Positions 13,660 to 25,862 of a stretch of DNA of 64,000 nucleotides are shown piece after piece (the first letter of the stretch is position 1; every line of letters starts with the position of its first letter). The position numbers and the translations under genes were made by a program. Origin of the DNA: Tricholoma matsutake. Lineage: Eukaryota > Basidiomycota > Agaricomycetes > Agaricales > Tricholomataceae. Below the pieces are notes generated by a model. The model was given only the letters and a program-made list of their open reading frames with translations. It was not told where the DNA came from and ran no database searches. The stretch spans positions 5,332,001 through 5,396,000 of the forward strand of contig AP026544.2 of assembly GCA_026075535.2 (NCBI GenBank), given 5' to 3'.

Positions 13660-15437
13660 GGATCATCTGTTAGTTTCCAGTGGATGTGTTAGCCTAGCTG
13701 ACCTTTGTGCTACCATTCTCAAGTGACAGCTAAACAAGAATGTCGTTGAGCATGTCAGTACAGCCTGGGAGGACAGGGAGCTCACTCACAAGCAAATAGG
13801 ATATGCAGCAATAGATGTACATGCCTCGCTCAGCATCTATAATGCTCTAACCAACCTTCCAATTCCCCAACAGCCAACTATTGGTGCCCCAATTCTTTTA
13901 TTTGGTAATGACAAAACTTGTGTCTTGGCTCGTGGCACAATTTCGCCACATGTGGAGGATGGGAGCTATGCTGGAATCAATCTCACACCATTCCGCTCAG
14001 TGATTGAGGTTTCCAAAGTTCTTGTTCCTGGTGCTTTGATTGCCAATGGAACATCCCAGAAGCAATCACTTGAGAGCTATGGCCCACCACCATTCCACCT
14101 TGTGTGTCTCCATAATCATCTTTGTCACTCTCTACCAGATACAGAGTCATCTCATCCTTCCCCCATGCTCCTGCCCAACCCTGAACCCGAATCCTCTATT
14201 TCTGCACAATCCATGGTCTCAGATGAGGCCACACAGGATGCTGGTGGTGGCTCTGGATTTGGGGATCTACTAGCTGAAGTATGTCAGTCAGAAACAGACC
14301 CAATCTGCCAAAATATCAATGACCATGTTCCTGATCCAGCAAGCCAGGCTGAAGGCAAGCGTCTCCTTGGTGGTATCACCCTTGATGGCTGGGTTAAAAT
14401 TATCTGAAGTTGCATTCTCAAAGACCCCTTCCATGTCTTCAACATGTTCTATATCTCAGTGGCACATGGACTTTTGCACGAGTTTGCTATCACACTCCGT
14501 GACACAATGTTCATCTGGGACCAAACTGATAAGTCCATCATTGCCTGGGGACAGACCCAGAATCCACCACAATCCTGGGATGAACTTCTTGCAAAACAAC
14601 CTGATTGGCTTCGTAGAAGGTGCAAACGTATCATCCCTCCAGCAGAGCAACTTCTTCCACTGGTCAAAAATGTCTTTCAGATGTTCGGCCTGTTGAAGGA
14701 TGCCACATCAGATCTTCCTCTTTTCAATTCTGCAGCCTGGGCAGTGGCAAAGAATATTCTACTTCTTATCCAGAAAGGTCATCTCTCTGACGCACCTGAC
14801 ATTCCACTCTACTACCAGTTGGGAATTGATGTGAAGACAGGGCTACCATTGTATTGCTGTATGTGTGGCACAAACATGACAGAGGGCATAGTCCATACTC
14901 ATCTTCTTTCTCGACTTCCTACTTCTGGGGTATCCATTCGCCATGTTCAGTCATGTCTCTTAGATTTCATTCTGAGACACAATCTCTTGGTAAGCCCCTT
15001 TCTTCTGAGTTGTATTTCATTGTTCCCTGAATGCACCACAATCTTCCTTCAGGTTGGAACCCACAACAGTACTGGATGGCATTATGTTGGCCATTATAGC
15101 ATTTGGATTACCAATGCACTTCAAGAAGTGTTATGCCTTGTCAAAGGCATGCTCATCCATCCATGGGAAATGATTGGATGGGTTAACGGTAATCTTTACC
15201 AACCAACCACAGAGATTGCCAGTGTACTTCCCATTCCCAGCAAGGTTTGATCCACACTTGGAATGGGGAGCTATGAATCCAGCCTCCATTCTAAACAGCA
15301 TCACCATTTCTTAGCTTCAATGCAGCAAACTTGCAAGCCTGTTCTGCCTGTTCACAATTCCCAGGAATGTAATCTCTTTCGTGACTTCATAATGGGCAAC
15401 AGCGGGTTTAATGATCCTATTTCGGGCCCCAACTGGG

Positions 15438-15709
15438 TGTTGGAGCAGACTATATACGCTGCACAGGGGAAGAGACAACACGTTCCTTACAACCTACCTG
15501 GGGTTTAGTTAGACTTACAGCTAGGGTTAGCAGAGGTAAGAACACTGTATTCCTACTACGGTACAGGTTCTCCTTATATACATAATATTAAGGATGTCAC
15601 ATGACTCGGGAATGTGTTTACCGCATGTATGCGCAGTAAGCGCAGTAACATGCATATGCTGCATGTATCGCCTCATGTATACAGCATGCATCAGGGATTA
15701 ATTTCAACA
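15438..15709. repeat. Copia-like solo LTR (TGTTGGAG...TTTCAACA)
   Basis: The 272-bp insertion has TGTTGG and CAACA ends typical of Ty1/copia LTRs. A perfect 5-bp duplication CTGGG flanks it (15433-15437 and 15710-15714). Its removal rejoins the host reading frame (GPNW-EQAVRLWNN). The centre contains ATGC-rich short palindromes (15615-15695). The orientation cannot be fixed without a full copy. Confidence 0.88.
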
Positions 15710-16024
15710 CTGGGAACAAGCAGTCCGACTTTGGAATAATACAGCAGACATCACAGATGGAATTTCGTACAAGGTCTGTGACTTCATTAGCTTCTTCACC
15801 AATACATCTCACCTGGTCATGTTTAGTTAACTGAACAGCTCAAAGTCTATTACAACAGTGACTGGAAGAGGAACACTAACATCAAGCAGACAAAATCAAT
15901 GACAGCAGATGTATGTATCCCTCTCAAGCAGTCACTCCGTGATCCTCGACGGTCATCTGCTGCACCAAAAGCACCTGAAAGAGCCCGAACTCTACACAGC
16001 ATGTCAAAGGGACTCCAGGTTACC

Positions 16025-16687
16025 TGTGAAGGGCGAAGCCTCAACCACTCGATCTAGTTGATGTCGTTCAACGAGGTGCTTCCTCGATGAGTTGTTCAGC
16101 ACTAGTCTTACTCAGAGCATCTGACATAAGATAGGTAGTGCACTCTAGCAGGCCTTCTGTGTAGAGTCGTTCGGGTTCATGCACTAAGGGGCTTCCTTAG
16201 TGGTTTTGAGTAAGTTTACGAGTTTGCAAGTTAAGACTGTAGATTGCCTAGATCTAAACTAAGGACATCCCTACTATGAGTCACAGTACTTATACTAAGA
16301 GGGAGGTCCTTATCATCCAATCGGAAAGGTAGATGTGTATCAGGTAAGAATAGAAACAATAAGCCTCATGCCTTGCATGAGGCATCCGATATCATGGAGT
16401 GCTGCGGCGCAGCATGTCAATCATGAGAGTCCGACATCACGGACCTCATGTCAAAGGGCTGTTGTATCACAGCATGTGTGGGAATGGGTTCGGGTGCATG
16501 GAGTCACCATGCGTCAAGGGTGCCTTCCATGGGAAGGGGATCAAATGCATGTTGTCAGCATGCATTGTGTGTATCTGGTGTCAAGGGCATGCCTCGGGCA
16601 TGAGTCAGGGAGTGCCTCCTGTCTGGAGGGGATCGTCGGGTGCATCAGGTCTGTCGGGTTCCATGAGTTACAAGGAAAATTGTAACA
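16025..16687 (-). repeat. Solo LTR of the gypsy element D family
   Basis: Reverse-complement of the element D LTR (50309-51027, 57586-58358). The minus-strand start TGTTACAATTTTCCTTG is at 16687, and the end reads CTTCGCCCTTCACA at 16025. Flanks are TTACC (16020-16024) and CTACC (16688-16692), a 5-bp duplication with one change. It interrupts the 3' part of the DUF6729-like gene. Confidence 0.88.
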
Positions 16688-17069
16688 CTACCTCATACAT
16701 AGCCCTGTCAACCTTTGGAACAGGGCCCACACTGCTACCAGCCCCTCCACTCTCCGGATCACCTCCCATCACCACTCTGCCATCTCTTTCTCCTGCTCCT
16801 CCAGCACCCATGCCATCCAGCAGTTCAGCACCTCACCCAGAGACACCAGCCTTTCATGTGGCTTGCAAACGAGCTTTGGCTGCTCTTCTGGAATGGCCAA
16901 CAAAGAAGTGGAAAGGTTGCACATGTCGAAAATGTGCATTTGAGGATTGCCCTGGTAGGAAAGGGTCAATCTCTGCAAGAATATGTGTCAAGATTGCAGT
17001 CAGCAAGTCTGCCAAGGCCAGAACCCTCAACACCCAACGAAGCCGTGTCATGCAGGATGGGATGATTAG

Positions 17070-18474
17070 CCTGGCAGTAGACAGGATTCATGTTATCTTT
17101 TCCAGACAGCTTCTCGATGATAATACTCCTTCCTTTTCTGGTATATTATTTTTTTATTTTTTATTTTATTTATTTAGTTCACTCCAATCAGTATTGAGCC
17201 CCATTTTTCACCTATTTTTACAGGTAATTTACCAAGTCATGTGATATGTACCTATCACATGACAACTCTGACAGCTCTAGTTTGGGATGTTGACAAGCTG
17301 GAGGTAGGAGTTACTTAGTAGGCTTGTTCATCCAAAGTTGTTACAAAGTAATGTACATATCAATTGGTTACCAGTTTGGGTCATCATTGTGAATGACAGT
17401 GACAACATGCATGTGATGACCATGGTTCAAACTCAAACCCCAAATCAAACAAGTTGGAAGGAAGCCGGAGCTTCCAACACTTGAGACTCATGGGCACAGA
17501 AACATGTAAGGAACTTAGTATATTTCGAGAGGGGAAAACTAAGATACAGTACACAAGTATTTGAGTATAGACTATATACTAATGGAATAACATGTGATAA
17601 CAGAGTTGCATGTGATAATGTAGTGATGATGTAAGAGGCACTCTTACACTCTCTCATACTCCAAAAAAATGACTGGGGGGGGGCTTGAATCAACAAGTCA
17701 TAGGCACACTTTACACATTGGTGAAAACATTGAGTTGCCTGGTAGTGGACTGATGATGAAATTGGGTATTGAAGTGGCAGGTGTTGACGAGGACTAGCGT
17801 TGATGAGGATTGGGACTGGTGTTGACAAGGGCAGGTAATTGACAAGGATCTGTCGAGTGTATGACACGTTCAGATGAACATGTCTGTACTTGTAATGGCG
17901 TTTTCTGGCCTGGTCACTGGTGTCGGTGCATTGTTTATGGCCAGGTGGTGGGTTCCATCTGTGTACGAGACACGGCCCTAGACACTGTGTCTTGGGTGCT
18001 TGGAGCTGGACTGGGTGGTACAGAGCTTAGCAGGGGTTCAACAGGAGCTAGAGGGCATGAAACGACAGCAGTTGGGGGTTCAGATGCACTGGTAGTTGTG
18101 AAAGATACCGGAGGTGGAGAAACAGGTTACGAGTCCCTAACAAAGTTAAGACTCGTTCTTCATACTGGGAATCAAGGAAAAAATTCAGTGCTATAAGAAA
18201 AACATTTCCTTTTTCCCCACGGTCAGTAGGTTCTGTGCAACCATTACAAAAATTACTGACTTTACTAACCGTGGGACTGAGAAATTAGCGGAGACGCGGA
18301 TTTCAAGTATAAAAGGACATTTTTCATCTGGCTATCTAAATTACCGGTAACCTACAGTAATGGACTTCAATACAATCCATTACAAACTGTTATTGATAGT
18401 TTCATTACAAACTATTATTGATCAGTTACAAACTTTGTATTGAAATTTTGAAATTTGATGATACTTCGGGGGTG
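17070..18474. other. Non-coding stretch
   Basis: No gene is recognised. It holds an AT-rich run (17145-17180), a perfect palindrome with 11-bp arms GTCATGTGATA/TATCACATGAC (17236-17263), and an inverted pair around CCCACGGTCAGTA and TACTAACCGTGGG (about 18215-18275). A 140-codon minus-strand open frame at 17445-17867 lacks protein-like features. Confidence 0.4.
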
Positions 18475-18558
18475 CCCTAAAGTTATCATGTGCGCCAAAT
18501 ATCGACTTCTCTCCCCCCCGAGAGATGTCGATATTTGGTGCACGTGACCAGTTTAGGG
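18475..18558. repeat. Long imperfect hairpin
   Basis: Arms of about 38 bp, roughly 80 percent complementary, surround a loop of about 8 nt at the CCCCCCC run. The left arm starts CCCTAAAGTTATCATGTG; the right arm ends GTGACCAGTTTAGGG. It lies in AT-rich non-coding DNA and could be a foldback MITE core or a small-RNA hairpin. Confidence 0.7.
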
Positions 18559-18569
18559 TATGCTTTTTT

Positions 18570-19315
18570 TAGCACATCTACAATGAAAGTCTTGTATCTC
18601 ACTCATTTCTTGTCCGATTAGGTTCATTTAACTACAGATGGGAAAGTAAATCATTGGCCAGTCATCGGGAGAGTACTTGGCATTGTTTGGTATTGTTGTC
18701 ATGGCTAAATATAGTATCTCCTTCAGTTTTTATCCAATTTGCATGATTTAACTTGCAAATGAAAAGTATATGCTGTTGGTCTATCATTGGGAAATATTTA
18801 CAAGTATTTGGGATTGTTTGTTTATAGATCAAAAAAATCAACATAACTATATCAGAGCCAGTTTTTACTCAATTGAGTTTATTTAACTTGTGGAAGGGTA
18901 TGTAACTTGGACACTTTACCCTGTGCTGACAAAAGTTGTTTATATTTGTTTGTTAGATTATCAAAATACTGTATCTTGCTCAATTCTTGGCTGATTTCTT
19001 TTATTTAACTTGGAATGAGAAGATACATTATTGGCCAATCATTGGGAGGGTATTTGGCATTGTTTGGCATTGTTGTCATGGCTAAATGTAGTATCTCCTT
19101 CAGTTTTCATCCATTTTGGATGATTTAACTTGCAAGATAGAAAGTATACTGTTGGTCTATTATTAAAAGATACTTACAAATATTTGGCATTATTTGTTCA
19201 TATATCAAAAAATCAAAAAGATGATGTCAGAGCCAGTTTTAACTCAATTGAGTTTATTTAGCTTGTAGAAGGGTGTAGCTTGGGCACTTTACACTGACAA
19301 AGGTTGGTTATCTTT
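18570..19315. repeat. Two-copy direct duplication, unit about 377 bp
   Basis: Landmarks recur at constant spacing: TGTTGTCATGGCTAAAT at 18694 and 19071, and CAATTGAGTTTATTTA in both copies. The copies have diverged by substitutions and small indels. No ORF is shared. A palindrome with 10-bp arms (GTAAGAGTAT/ATACTCTTAC, 19329-19352) follows directly. Confidence 0.75.
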
Positions 19316-19853
19316 AATTGTTAAATCTGTAAGAGTATTTCTATACTCTTACCATGATCCCTGACCATGACCAATGATGATTAGTAATATACACGATCAT
19401 GTGCACCTGTGTTGAATACACACCCAGATGTCTTAGATAGACTTCATTCCTTCTTAAATAGATACCAACTTCCAGTTTATCTTGTTCCTCTTTCCTGAGT
19501 GACAGAAGTCCTAGAGAACTTCTGTTCCACTTTTTTTTAAACTCGAACTTGGCAACCTTACCTCCTGAACTGCTGCAAAACCCCAACGCTAAAAACATCA
19601 ACAACTATATCTACAAATTCCCCTGACAAACACCAAACTTCCCATGACAAACCACCCAGCACAATCAATTAATTGCCTAACATGGCACAATCAACCCTAA
19701 TTGGGCGAGAAGCTGTCACCAAAGTGAATCACCCATCACACACCCCAAGAACCCACAGCCAACCCCAACAAATCTCCCGCCCAAAGATATATAGAGCCCA
19801 GGCAACTCTGAAACCCATGTACATTCACAATTTACAACCCACCCACAGCTTCA

Positions 19854-22800
19854 TTGCACAACCTGTCTCGCCTCCCCTCTAGACTGGTACCACCCACCAC
19901 CTGGAGTAGAGCTCGCCGCAACTTAGCCCAACCACCCACAACCTTGCCCCTCTCCTTGCCCCTCTCCTCATTACCTACAACACCAGCACTGTCCCTGCCC
20001 CCAATCACCCAGTGTATTCCCAGATGCAACTTATCCTCAGATTCAGACACTGCCCTCCCTACAACATCGTACACTGTTCCCCCCATTACCATGCCCCCCA
20101 CCCTCGACCCTTTGTATGCCCCAGCTGAAGTCCATCAACCATCGCTGTCCTCAGCCCCAATCCTCTCTGCAGGATGCTTGACCATCTCTGTCCTGTGTCA
20201 GTTTGAAAACACGTGCAGATGCTACTTCTCCCTGAAGGACATCGATGCCAATGGTCGTGTCACCAAGATCATTTACAACTTCGAATCATCGGCAGTACAG
20301 TCCTGGGTCTCAGCAGATGAGGATCAGCTCACAGCCCTACAGTTCCCAGCTTTCCTGGTTGAACTGAAGAAGAAATTTTTACCCAGATCTTGGGAAGATG
20401 AGCTAGTACAAGACCAGATCAGCTTGCAGGGGTCTACAGCCTTTCTAACCTGGGTAAACACAGTTCGTAATGCCAACGATGAGCTGCACGCAGCGGGCTC
20501 ACTACATATATCACATTGACAATGCCCATTTCTGCTGTCACCTCATTCCTCGCCTCTCTGAGGGCCTCAAATGCATGTACAAAGCAAACAATGGCACTGC
20601 ACCCGGTGCTACCCAAGGCACATTGGACGTGATCATGGACCTCGACAACTGGTTGGAGCACCTCCACTCCTTGAACTTGACCTGCAAGCAACCCACAGCA
20701 CTGCCTGGGTCACAAAAGTGATGAAGGCTGGCAACCCACTGAACACTGCACCCATCCCCACCACCATGAGCAACGTACCAACCACCAGCAACCAACCACC
20801 AGCAGTGTACCAACTGCTTACACCACTGTCCCTCTCAGCCCCCTCACCGAGGATGAGAAGAACCTAGTGTATAAGGGTCTGGTTCAGTCCAGTTTTTTGA
20901 CCTCTGAGGGGGTCAACCATGGACTGAGACCAGTCCATCTCAATGCCCAGCTCACCAAGACCGCAACTGAACCGAATAGGACTGGTCCTATTCAGTTCGG
21001 TTGCCTCCAAAAGACTGGTTTTAACCAGTCTTACTGGTGTTTTTTCGAGTATAGCTTAATTCTATTATATACTAACTACATTTACGTGCTGCGAGCAGTT
21101 GCTCACAGCCGTGGTGTATGAGAATGAAAATGAAAATGAAAAATGAAATAGAAAATGAAATAGAAAAAAGAAATGGCCCCACTGTCTCGCATTTGTAGTG
21201 AGGGTGGGGGGTTGTTGTCTTGTCCCTGACATTTGTGCTTCCCGTTGTCCCTTTCCCCACTGTTTGTTGTCCCCACCATTTGTTGTCCCCTTGATTCATT
21301 GTTGTTGTCCCTGCTGTTCACTGCCATTTGTCATTCATCGTCCCTGCTATTCATCGTCCCTGGTGTTTTGTTGTTCGTTCGCGTTGTTGTTTGTCATCCC
21401 CCTAATTCATTGCCTTTGTCGTCCCCGCAATTTATCATTGCCTTTGTCATCCCTGTGATTCATTGTCATGTTGTTGTTGTTGTCATCAGCACCTCCATCT
21501 CCCCCCATGAGCAGTGGCTCACAGGCAGGGTGGTGGTGCTGTGTGATGTGGTGTAGGTGGCCTAGGTTGTTGTCCAGCAAAGGGCCCATTGCCATCCTGT
21601 GAGCAGAGGCTCGCAGCGACAGCGTAGGGGGCTGGCATTGGCCATCATCATTGTTGTCGTTGTCCAGAAACAGGCCCATTGCCACCCTGCAAGCAGAGGC
21701 TCACAGTGGTAATGCAAGGCTTGCATGTGTCATTTGGTATGGGAGCTCATGATCAAAATGCAACTAAAAACAAAGAAAAAACATGTAGTTAGTAAAAGAA
21801 AGAAGAAATAAAACATAAAAAACATACCATAGGGGGCCCAAACGATGCTAGGTCGTTGTTTGGGCCCCCGCTTTGCATTCGTTGGTTGGGGTGGTCGTGG
21901 TTGCAGACCAGGTGGTGATGCAGCACAGGATGTCCATCACACGTGAATGTTTGTAATTACAAACAAACGCGTCAATGTGTATTCGTTTACTGTAAACAAA
22001 CACATACAGCTAAGATAAACATGTACAACGACTTCAAAGATACATAAACCCAGACCTCCCCACTTATTTATGGGGCATCCCCCCTCTCATCGGTATATGT
22101 ATAAGTAACTTTAGTATTTAGGTACATGAATACATAGTTATTTGTGGGTATGAAAAGACCAGTTGAGACCAGTTGAGACCGGTCTGTGATCAGTTTTTGT
22201 GACTTTTAAATAAGTATCAACTGCTAACTGGACTGCAGGCCATTTTGGATGGACCGAGACCAACAGTTTGGTCTCTTGCAGTTAAGTTTGGTTAAGGGTC
22301 TGGTCTTTTTCCGGTCTTATGGACTGGACCCTCAAACACTAGAAGAACCTGCTCAGGCTCCACCTCGGATGTTTCAAGTGCCAGATTTTTTATGCAGGTC
22401 ACCTAGGTCGTAACTGCACCAACCCCCGCCCAACACCGGACGACTGCAAGAAGGTCACAGCCACGCACACCACTAAAGCAAAAGCAGCATATGAAAAGAA
22501 GAACAATGTCACCACTGTGGCTGCAGTGTTTGCAGGCAGTGCCACCTTTGATGACAGCAAGAGTGACAAAGAAGCAGGAGAATGGGTGGATGCCAATGAA
22601 ACCAAAGAGTATGTAACCACCCCCCTTGACTTCCCCCCTCATCTTTGCTGGACTTGCTGTCTCAACGCTCCGGCGACTTGTGTGCCCATGCCTATCGATG
22701 CCCTTATTGATCATGGTTCACCCCCAGTCTTGATTTCTAGTGACCTCGCAGAACTTTTATGCTTAACGCCTCGACCATTGTTCAAGCCTCTTTCAATATC

Positions 22801-23926
22801 TGGTGCATTCACAAAGAAGAAGTCTCCTGAAACATTAGAATTGACTCATTACTATAGATCATCCATTCAGTCCCCAGACGCCATGTGGCATTCTCGTGCA
22901 ATCAATGCAATCATTTGCCCTGAATTACACACTGACCTCATCCTAGGTCTAGACTTTCTTGCTAAGAATAAGATTATGGTCGATGCAGACCTCCAAACCG
23001 CAATAGCAAAAGAATCAGGATACAACCTTCTGAACCCTCCTGACCCTGAGACCATAAAGAAGCACATTGTAAGATCACCGGCAGAGAAGCGGAAAATGGC
23101 TGCACTGCAAATTAAGCTCGGACAAGAGAACACGAGAAAGTTGAGAACACTGGTACACATGGAATTGATGGCTGTGTTCGATGAGAATGGAGAATGGTTC
23201 AACATGGACTCCTTCACTACTGACCCACCCAACCTGATAGCTGCTGTCAAAGTCTGAATAAAGCAACTGGCTGGACTGGCCACATTGCAGAAATTAGACC
23301 TGCAAATGAAGGTGAGATTCCCCGACCACTTCCCAGATGACATTCCCCATGTCACAAAACTACCACAGGACGTGTACCACCACATTGAACTGCAGCTGGG
23401 CACACCAGTCTCTATCACTCATGCATATGGATGTCCATGGAAGTATAGAGCTGGTTGGAAAACACTAATCAATCAGCATGTCGCTGCTGGACAAATCAGA
23501 CCATCCTCATCACCTTATGCATCCCCGTCTTTCATCATTCCCAAAGCAGACCCAATGGTACTTCCCTGTTGGGTGAACAACTACCGACATCTGAACCATC
23601 TAACAATCCCAGACAACTATCCCCTCCTGCAAATTGACGACATCTTGGCCAATTGCGCTAAGGGCAAAATCTGGGGAAAGATTGATATGATGAACTCCTT
23701 TTTCCAGACACTTGTACACCCTGACCACATCAAGTACACCGCAATGCTCACCCCTTTTGGCCTCTGGGAATGGGTCATCATGCCAATGGGAATGAGGAAC
23801 TCACCAGCCATGCATCAGAGATGAGTAACATTGGCATTGAAAGACTACATTGGAAAAATTTGCCATGTCTACCTTGATGCTATCATTATCTGGTCAAACT
23901 CCTTGGCAGAGCATCAGACAAATGTC
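19854..23926 (+). pseudogene. Gypsy element E: gag, protease, partial RT; split by a hAT insertion; 3' truncated
   Basis: Gag reads from about 19854 (capsid block SVLCQFENTCRCYFSLKDI, IIYNFESSAVQSW, ELKKKFLPRSWEDELVQDQI). A frameshift lies near 20505. After the hAT insertion (20865-22341) the frame resumes with a zinc knuckle (CFKCQIFYAGHLGRNC, about 22360-22420). The protease has ALIDHGSPPVLISSDLAELL, with DHG where DSG or DTG is usual. RT follows with PYASPSFIIPKAD, NNYRHLNHLTIPDNYPL and GKIWGKIDMMNSFFQTLVHP. The polymerase box reads YLDA instead of YLDD. TGA stops lie at 23255-23257 (after AAVKV) and 23822-23824. The match ends near 23926, with no RNase H or integrase. No LTR was identified. 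Confidence 0.85.
20865..22341. mobile_element. Non-autonomous hAT transposon, 1477 bp
   Basis: The ends are TAGTGTATAAGGGTC and GACCCTCAAACACTA, flanked by a perfect 8-bp target duplication GAAGAACC (20857-20864 and 22342-22349). This matches the hAT superfamily (8-bp TSD, TAGTG...CACTA). The subterminal regions repeat GGTCTGGTC- and ACCAGTC-like motifs on both sides. The interior has low-complexity GAAAAT and TTGTTGTCCC runs and no transposase. It interrupts gag of element E just before the zinc knuckle. Confidence 0.92.
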
Positions 23927-25862
23927 ACGCTTGCACATGGGGCATTGGCTTACAAATCTATAAGGCATATTGTGAATATACAGAGAACAAATTTAGGAAG
24001 AGTTCTGTTGAAATGTAAGAAAATAAATGTTGAAGACATTTAATTTTTGTTTTATAATGTGCAATGTCATCTATTCAATGGGTTTACTTGAAACAAACCA
24101 CAGATTTGTCCCTAATGAACATCTATGCATATATAGGAAACAAATTTCAAATGTATCTTGGGGGGATAAACCATAATTGTATTCAAAGTATATATTTCAA
24201 ATTTGTTTACAAGAGACAATTTATAACGAATCCTGTAATATGTTCAGGGAATAAACTGAATGATCGGATCTCCTGAAAAGGAAATATTAGCAGGTTTCCC
24301 TTTCCAGAATATAGGATTGGCAGGCCAGAATACACACTCAAGTTCTACACACCTGATAATCACCAATCACCTCTTATTAGAGGTGGAATAGGCCTCTCTA
24401 ACACGAGTTAGTTTACATAATGTGTACACACCACATAGACTCAGTCATATCTCTAAGACATCTACGGCATGTGCCGGACATCAGTACCTGCCATCAATGC
24501 CGTCGGCTACTGTCCCGAACACTTGCTCACATGCCATCAAAGCCATCAATCTCTCCCATCACTGTCGGTTTATAGCCCACATCAGCTAATGTCATGCTCA
24601 CTGCCTCTGACAGTGAGCTCACTATTTTCTTCATTCTGCCCTGTTTCTCTTGGTTTCTTTTGCTTACATTGACTACACATGTACATAGAATGACTACCTG
24701 CCATCCTTCCCTTATAAGCCTACTAGAGCACTACCTTCTTGAAGTGAGAATGAGAGATTATTGTACTCATGTATGAGGCTCTCCCTTGATGTCCAGGCCA
24801 ATGAAATCATGTCTATGTCTATGTACATGATGGGGATAAGTACTTTAGCCATAAGGCAGTGACTACCCTGGGAAAAAAGCGAAAATGTAGGGGAGGAGGA
24901 GAGGGTACTCACTGCTGAGCTGGCATGTGGATCAGGACAAAAGGTGTGCAGCAAAAAAGGTGTAATTGTATCATGTAGAGTGGTATACAAAGTATAGAGA
25001 CTAGGGGGCCAGTGGGTGGATGTCAAACTATGTGTGAGTGTGATATGAGAGATAGTGACTAACCAGCTCTCCTGTTCATCCCACTGCATAAATGAGCATT
25101 ATAAATGTATCATAGAGACCTTAAAAATGATGGGGAGAGCCTATTATCAAAGCTACATGGGATAAGATAGCCAAAAAAGCGAACTAGGGGTGGGGAGGAA
25201 GATTACTTGCTGCATGAGATCCGTGGCACAAAAGCGTTCGCTTTCTTCATTTTTCAGGTCTATAGGTGAAGTAAACGAAAGGTATGCATGTCTAATTGGA
25301 TGGGACTGAGATCCTGGCTCACAGGGGCATGGCTTCCCCATCACAGAACAGAACTTAGCTCACCATGGGTCACACACATTTCCTATTATCCAAACTTCCT
25401 TCCCATTAGTTAGAATAGTTCCTTACTTTAGATTTATAGCCTACAAGTCCACAATATAGTCAATACTTCGGTCTACAAGATAGGATTTTCACCAACTTAC
25501 CTAATCTCCTTGTTACTCAATGCTAGCTCATAGTACCTATTAGTGGCAGTATAGACAAACATACAAAGATGCTTTTAGTAGAATTAACACCTTGGAACAG
25601 TCCATGAGTCTATACAAGAGGGGTGGAGAGTAAATGTATTGAGATAGGTTACACTCACTCACCAAAGGCAACAGAGCTTCGGCTTCTCAATATAGTACAT
25701 AAAATAGTGCATAGTAATATATATATATTATCAGGCTCCCATGAGATTTAGTCCATCCAGATAGCAGGAGAGGCCGTGCCATGCACTAGAGAAGTAGGTT
25801 GAAGCAAGTGTTCCAAAAAAGGCAATAACTCAAAGATAGCTCAACAGTGATACACCGCGCTG
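23927..25862. other. Stretch without a recognised gene
   Basis: AT-rich non-coding DNA follows the truncated RT of element E. From about 24300 on nothing is recognised. It may include the 3' flank of Helitron H1, but no CTRR-type Helitron end could be assigned. Confidence 0.35.

Larger units (their letters stand above)
10462..17069 (+). pseudogene. DUF6729-like multicopy gene: AT-hooks, zinc ribbon, DDE-like region, DEDDy exonuclease, Cys-rich tail
   Basis: ATG at 10462 (MANDNFDNEYAQFCDDITPG) is followed by a 58-nt intron (10566-10623). Next come three AT-hook-like sites (KRGAGCPKGS, KRPVGRPHGS, KCIGRPRN), a Pro/Gln linker and an acidic block. The conserved body begins near FWFPKPATFFLLQDINSLSP and includes paired Cys (ICPNVGC, YKCGLCKK). 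Further on, GDICGIDHSFK and VFYTDN look like DDE-transposase aspartates. A DnaQ-type 3'-5' exonuclease follows: GLDAEWNVET, VTGDLKYL and YAAIDVHASL. A Cys-rich end finishes at TAG 17067-17069. Introns are inferred at about 10922-11031, 12148-12200, 12713-12780 and 14990-15053. TGA stops in Arg positions occur at 11314, 11575, 11809, 12447, 13724, 14404 and 15248. Four LTR insertions break the gene. The family name is from memory; the domains are read directly. No function is proven. Confidence 0.8.

Noticed and set aside
17288..17693. Copia LTR candidate (TGTTGAC...TCAACA)
   Set aside because: No target duplication was found at any pairing of the possible ends.
17445..17867. 140-codon minus-strand ORF
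   Set aside because: Low-complexity Ser/Leu/Tyr composition in non-coding DNA with no domain or neighbour support.
20865..22341. hAT interior ORFs (21103-21685) as a transposase
   Set aside because: They are short, low-complexity and lack any hAT motif; the element is non-autonomous.
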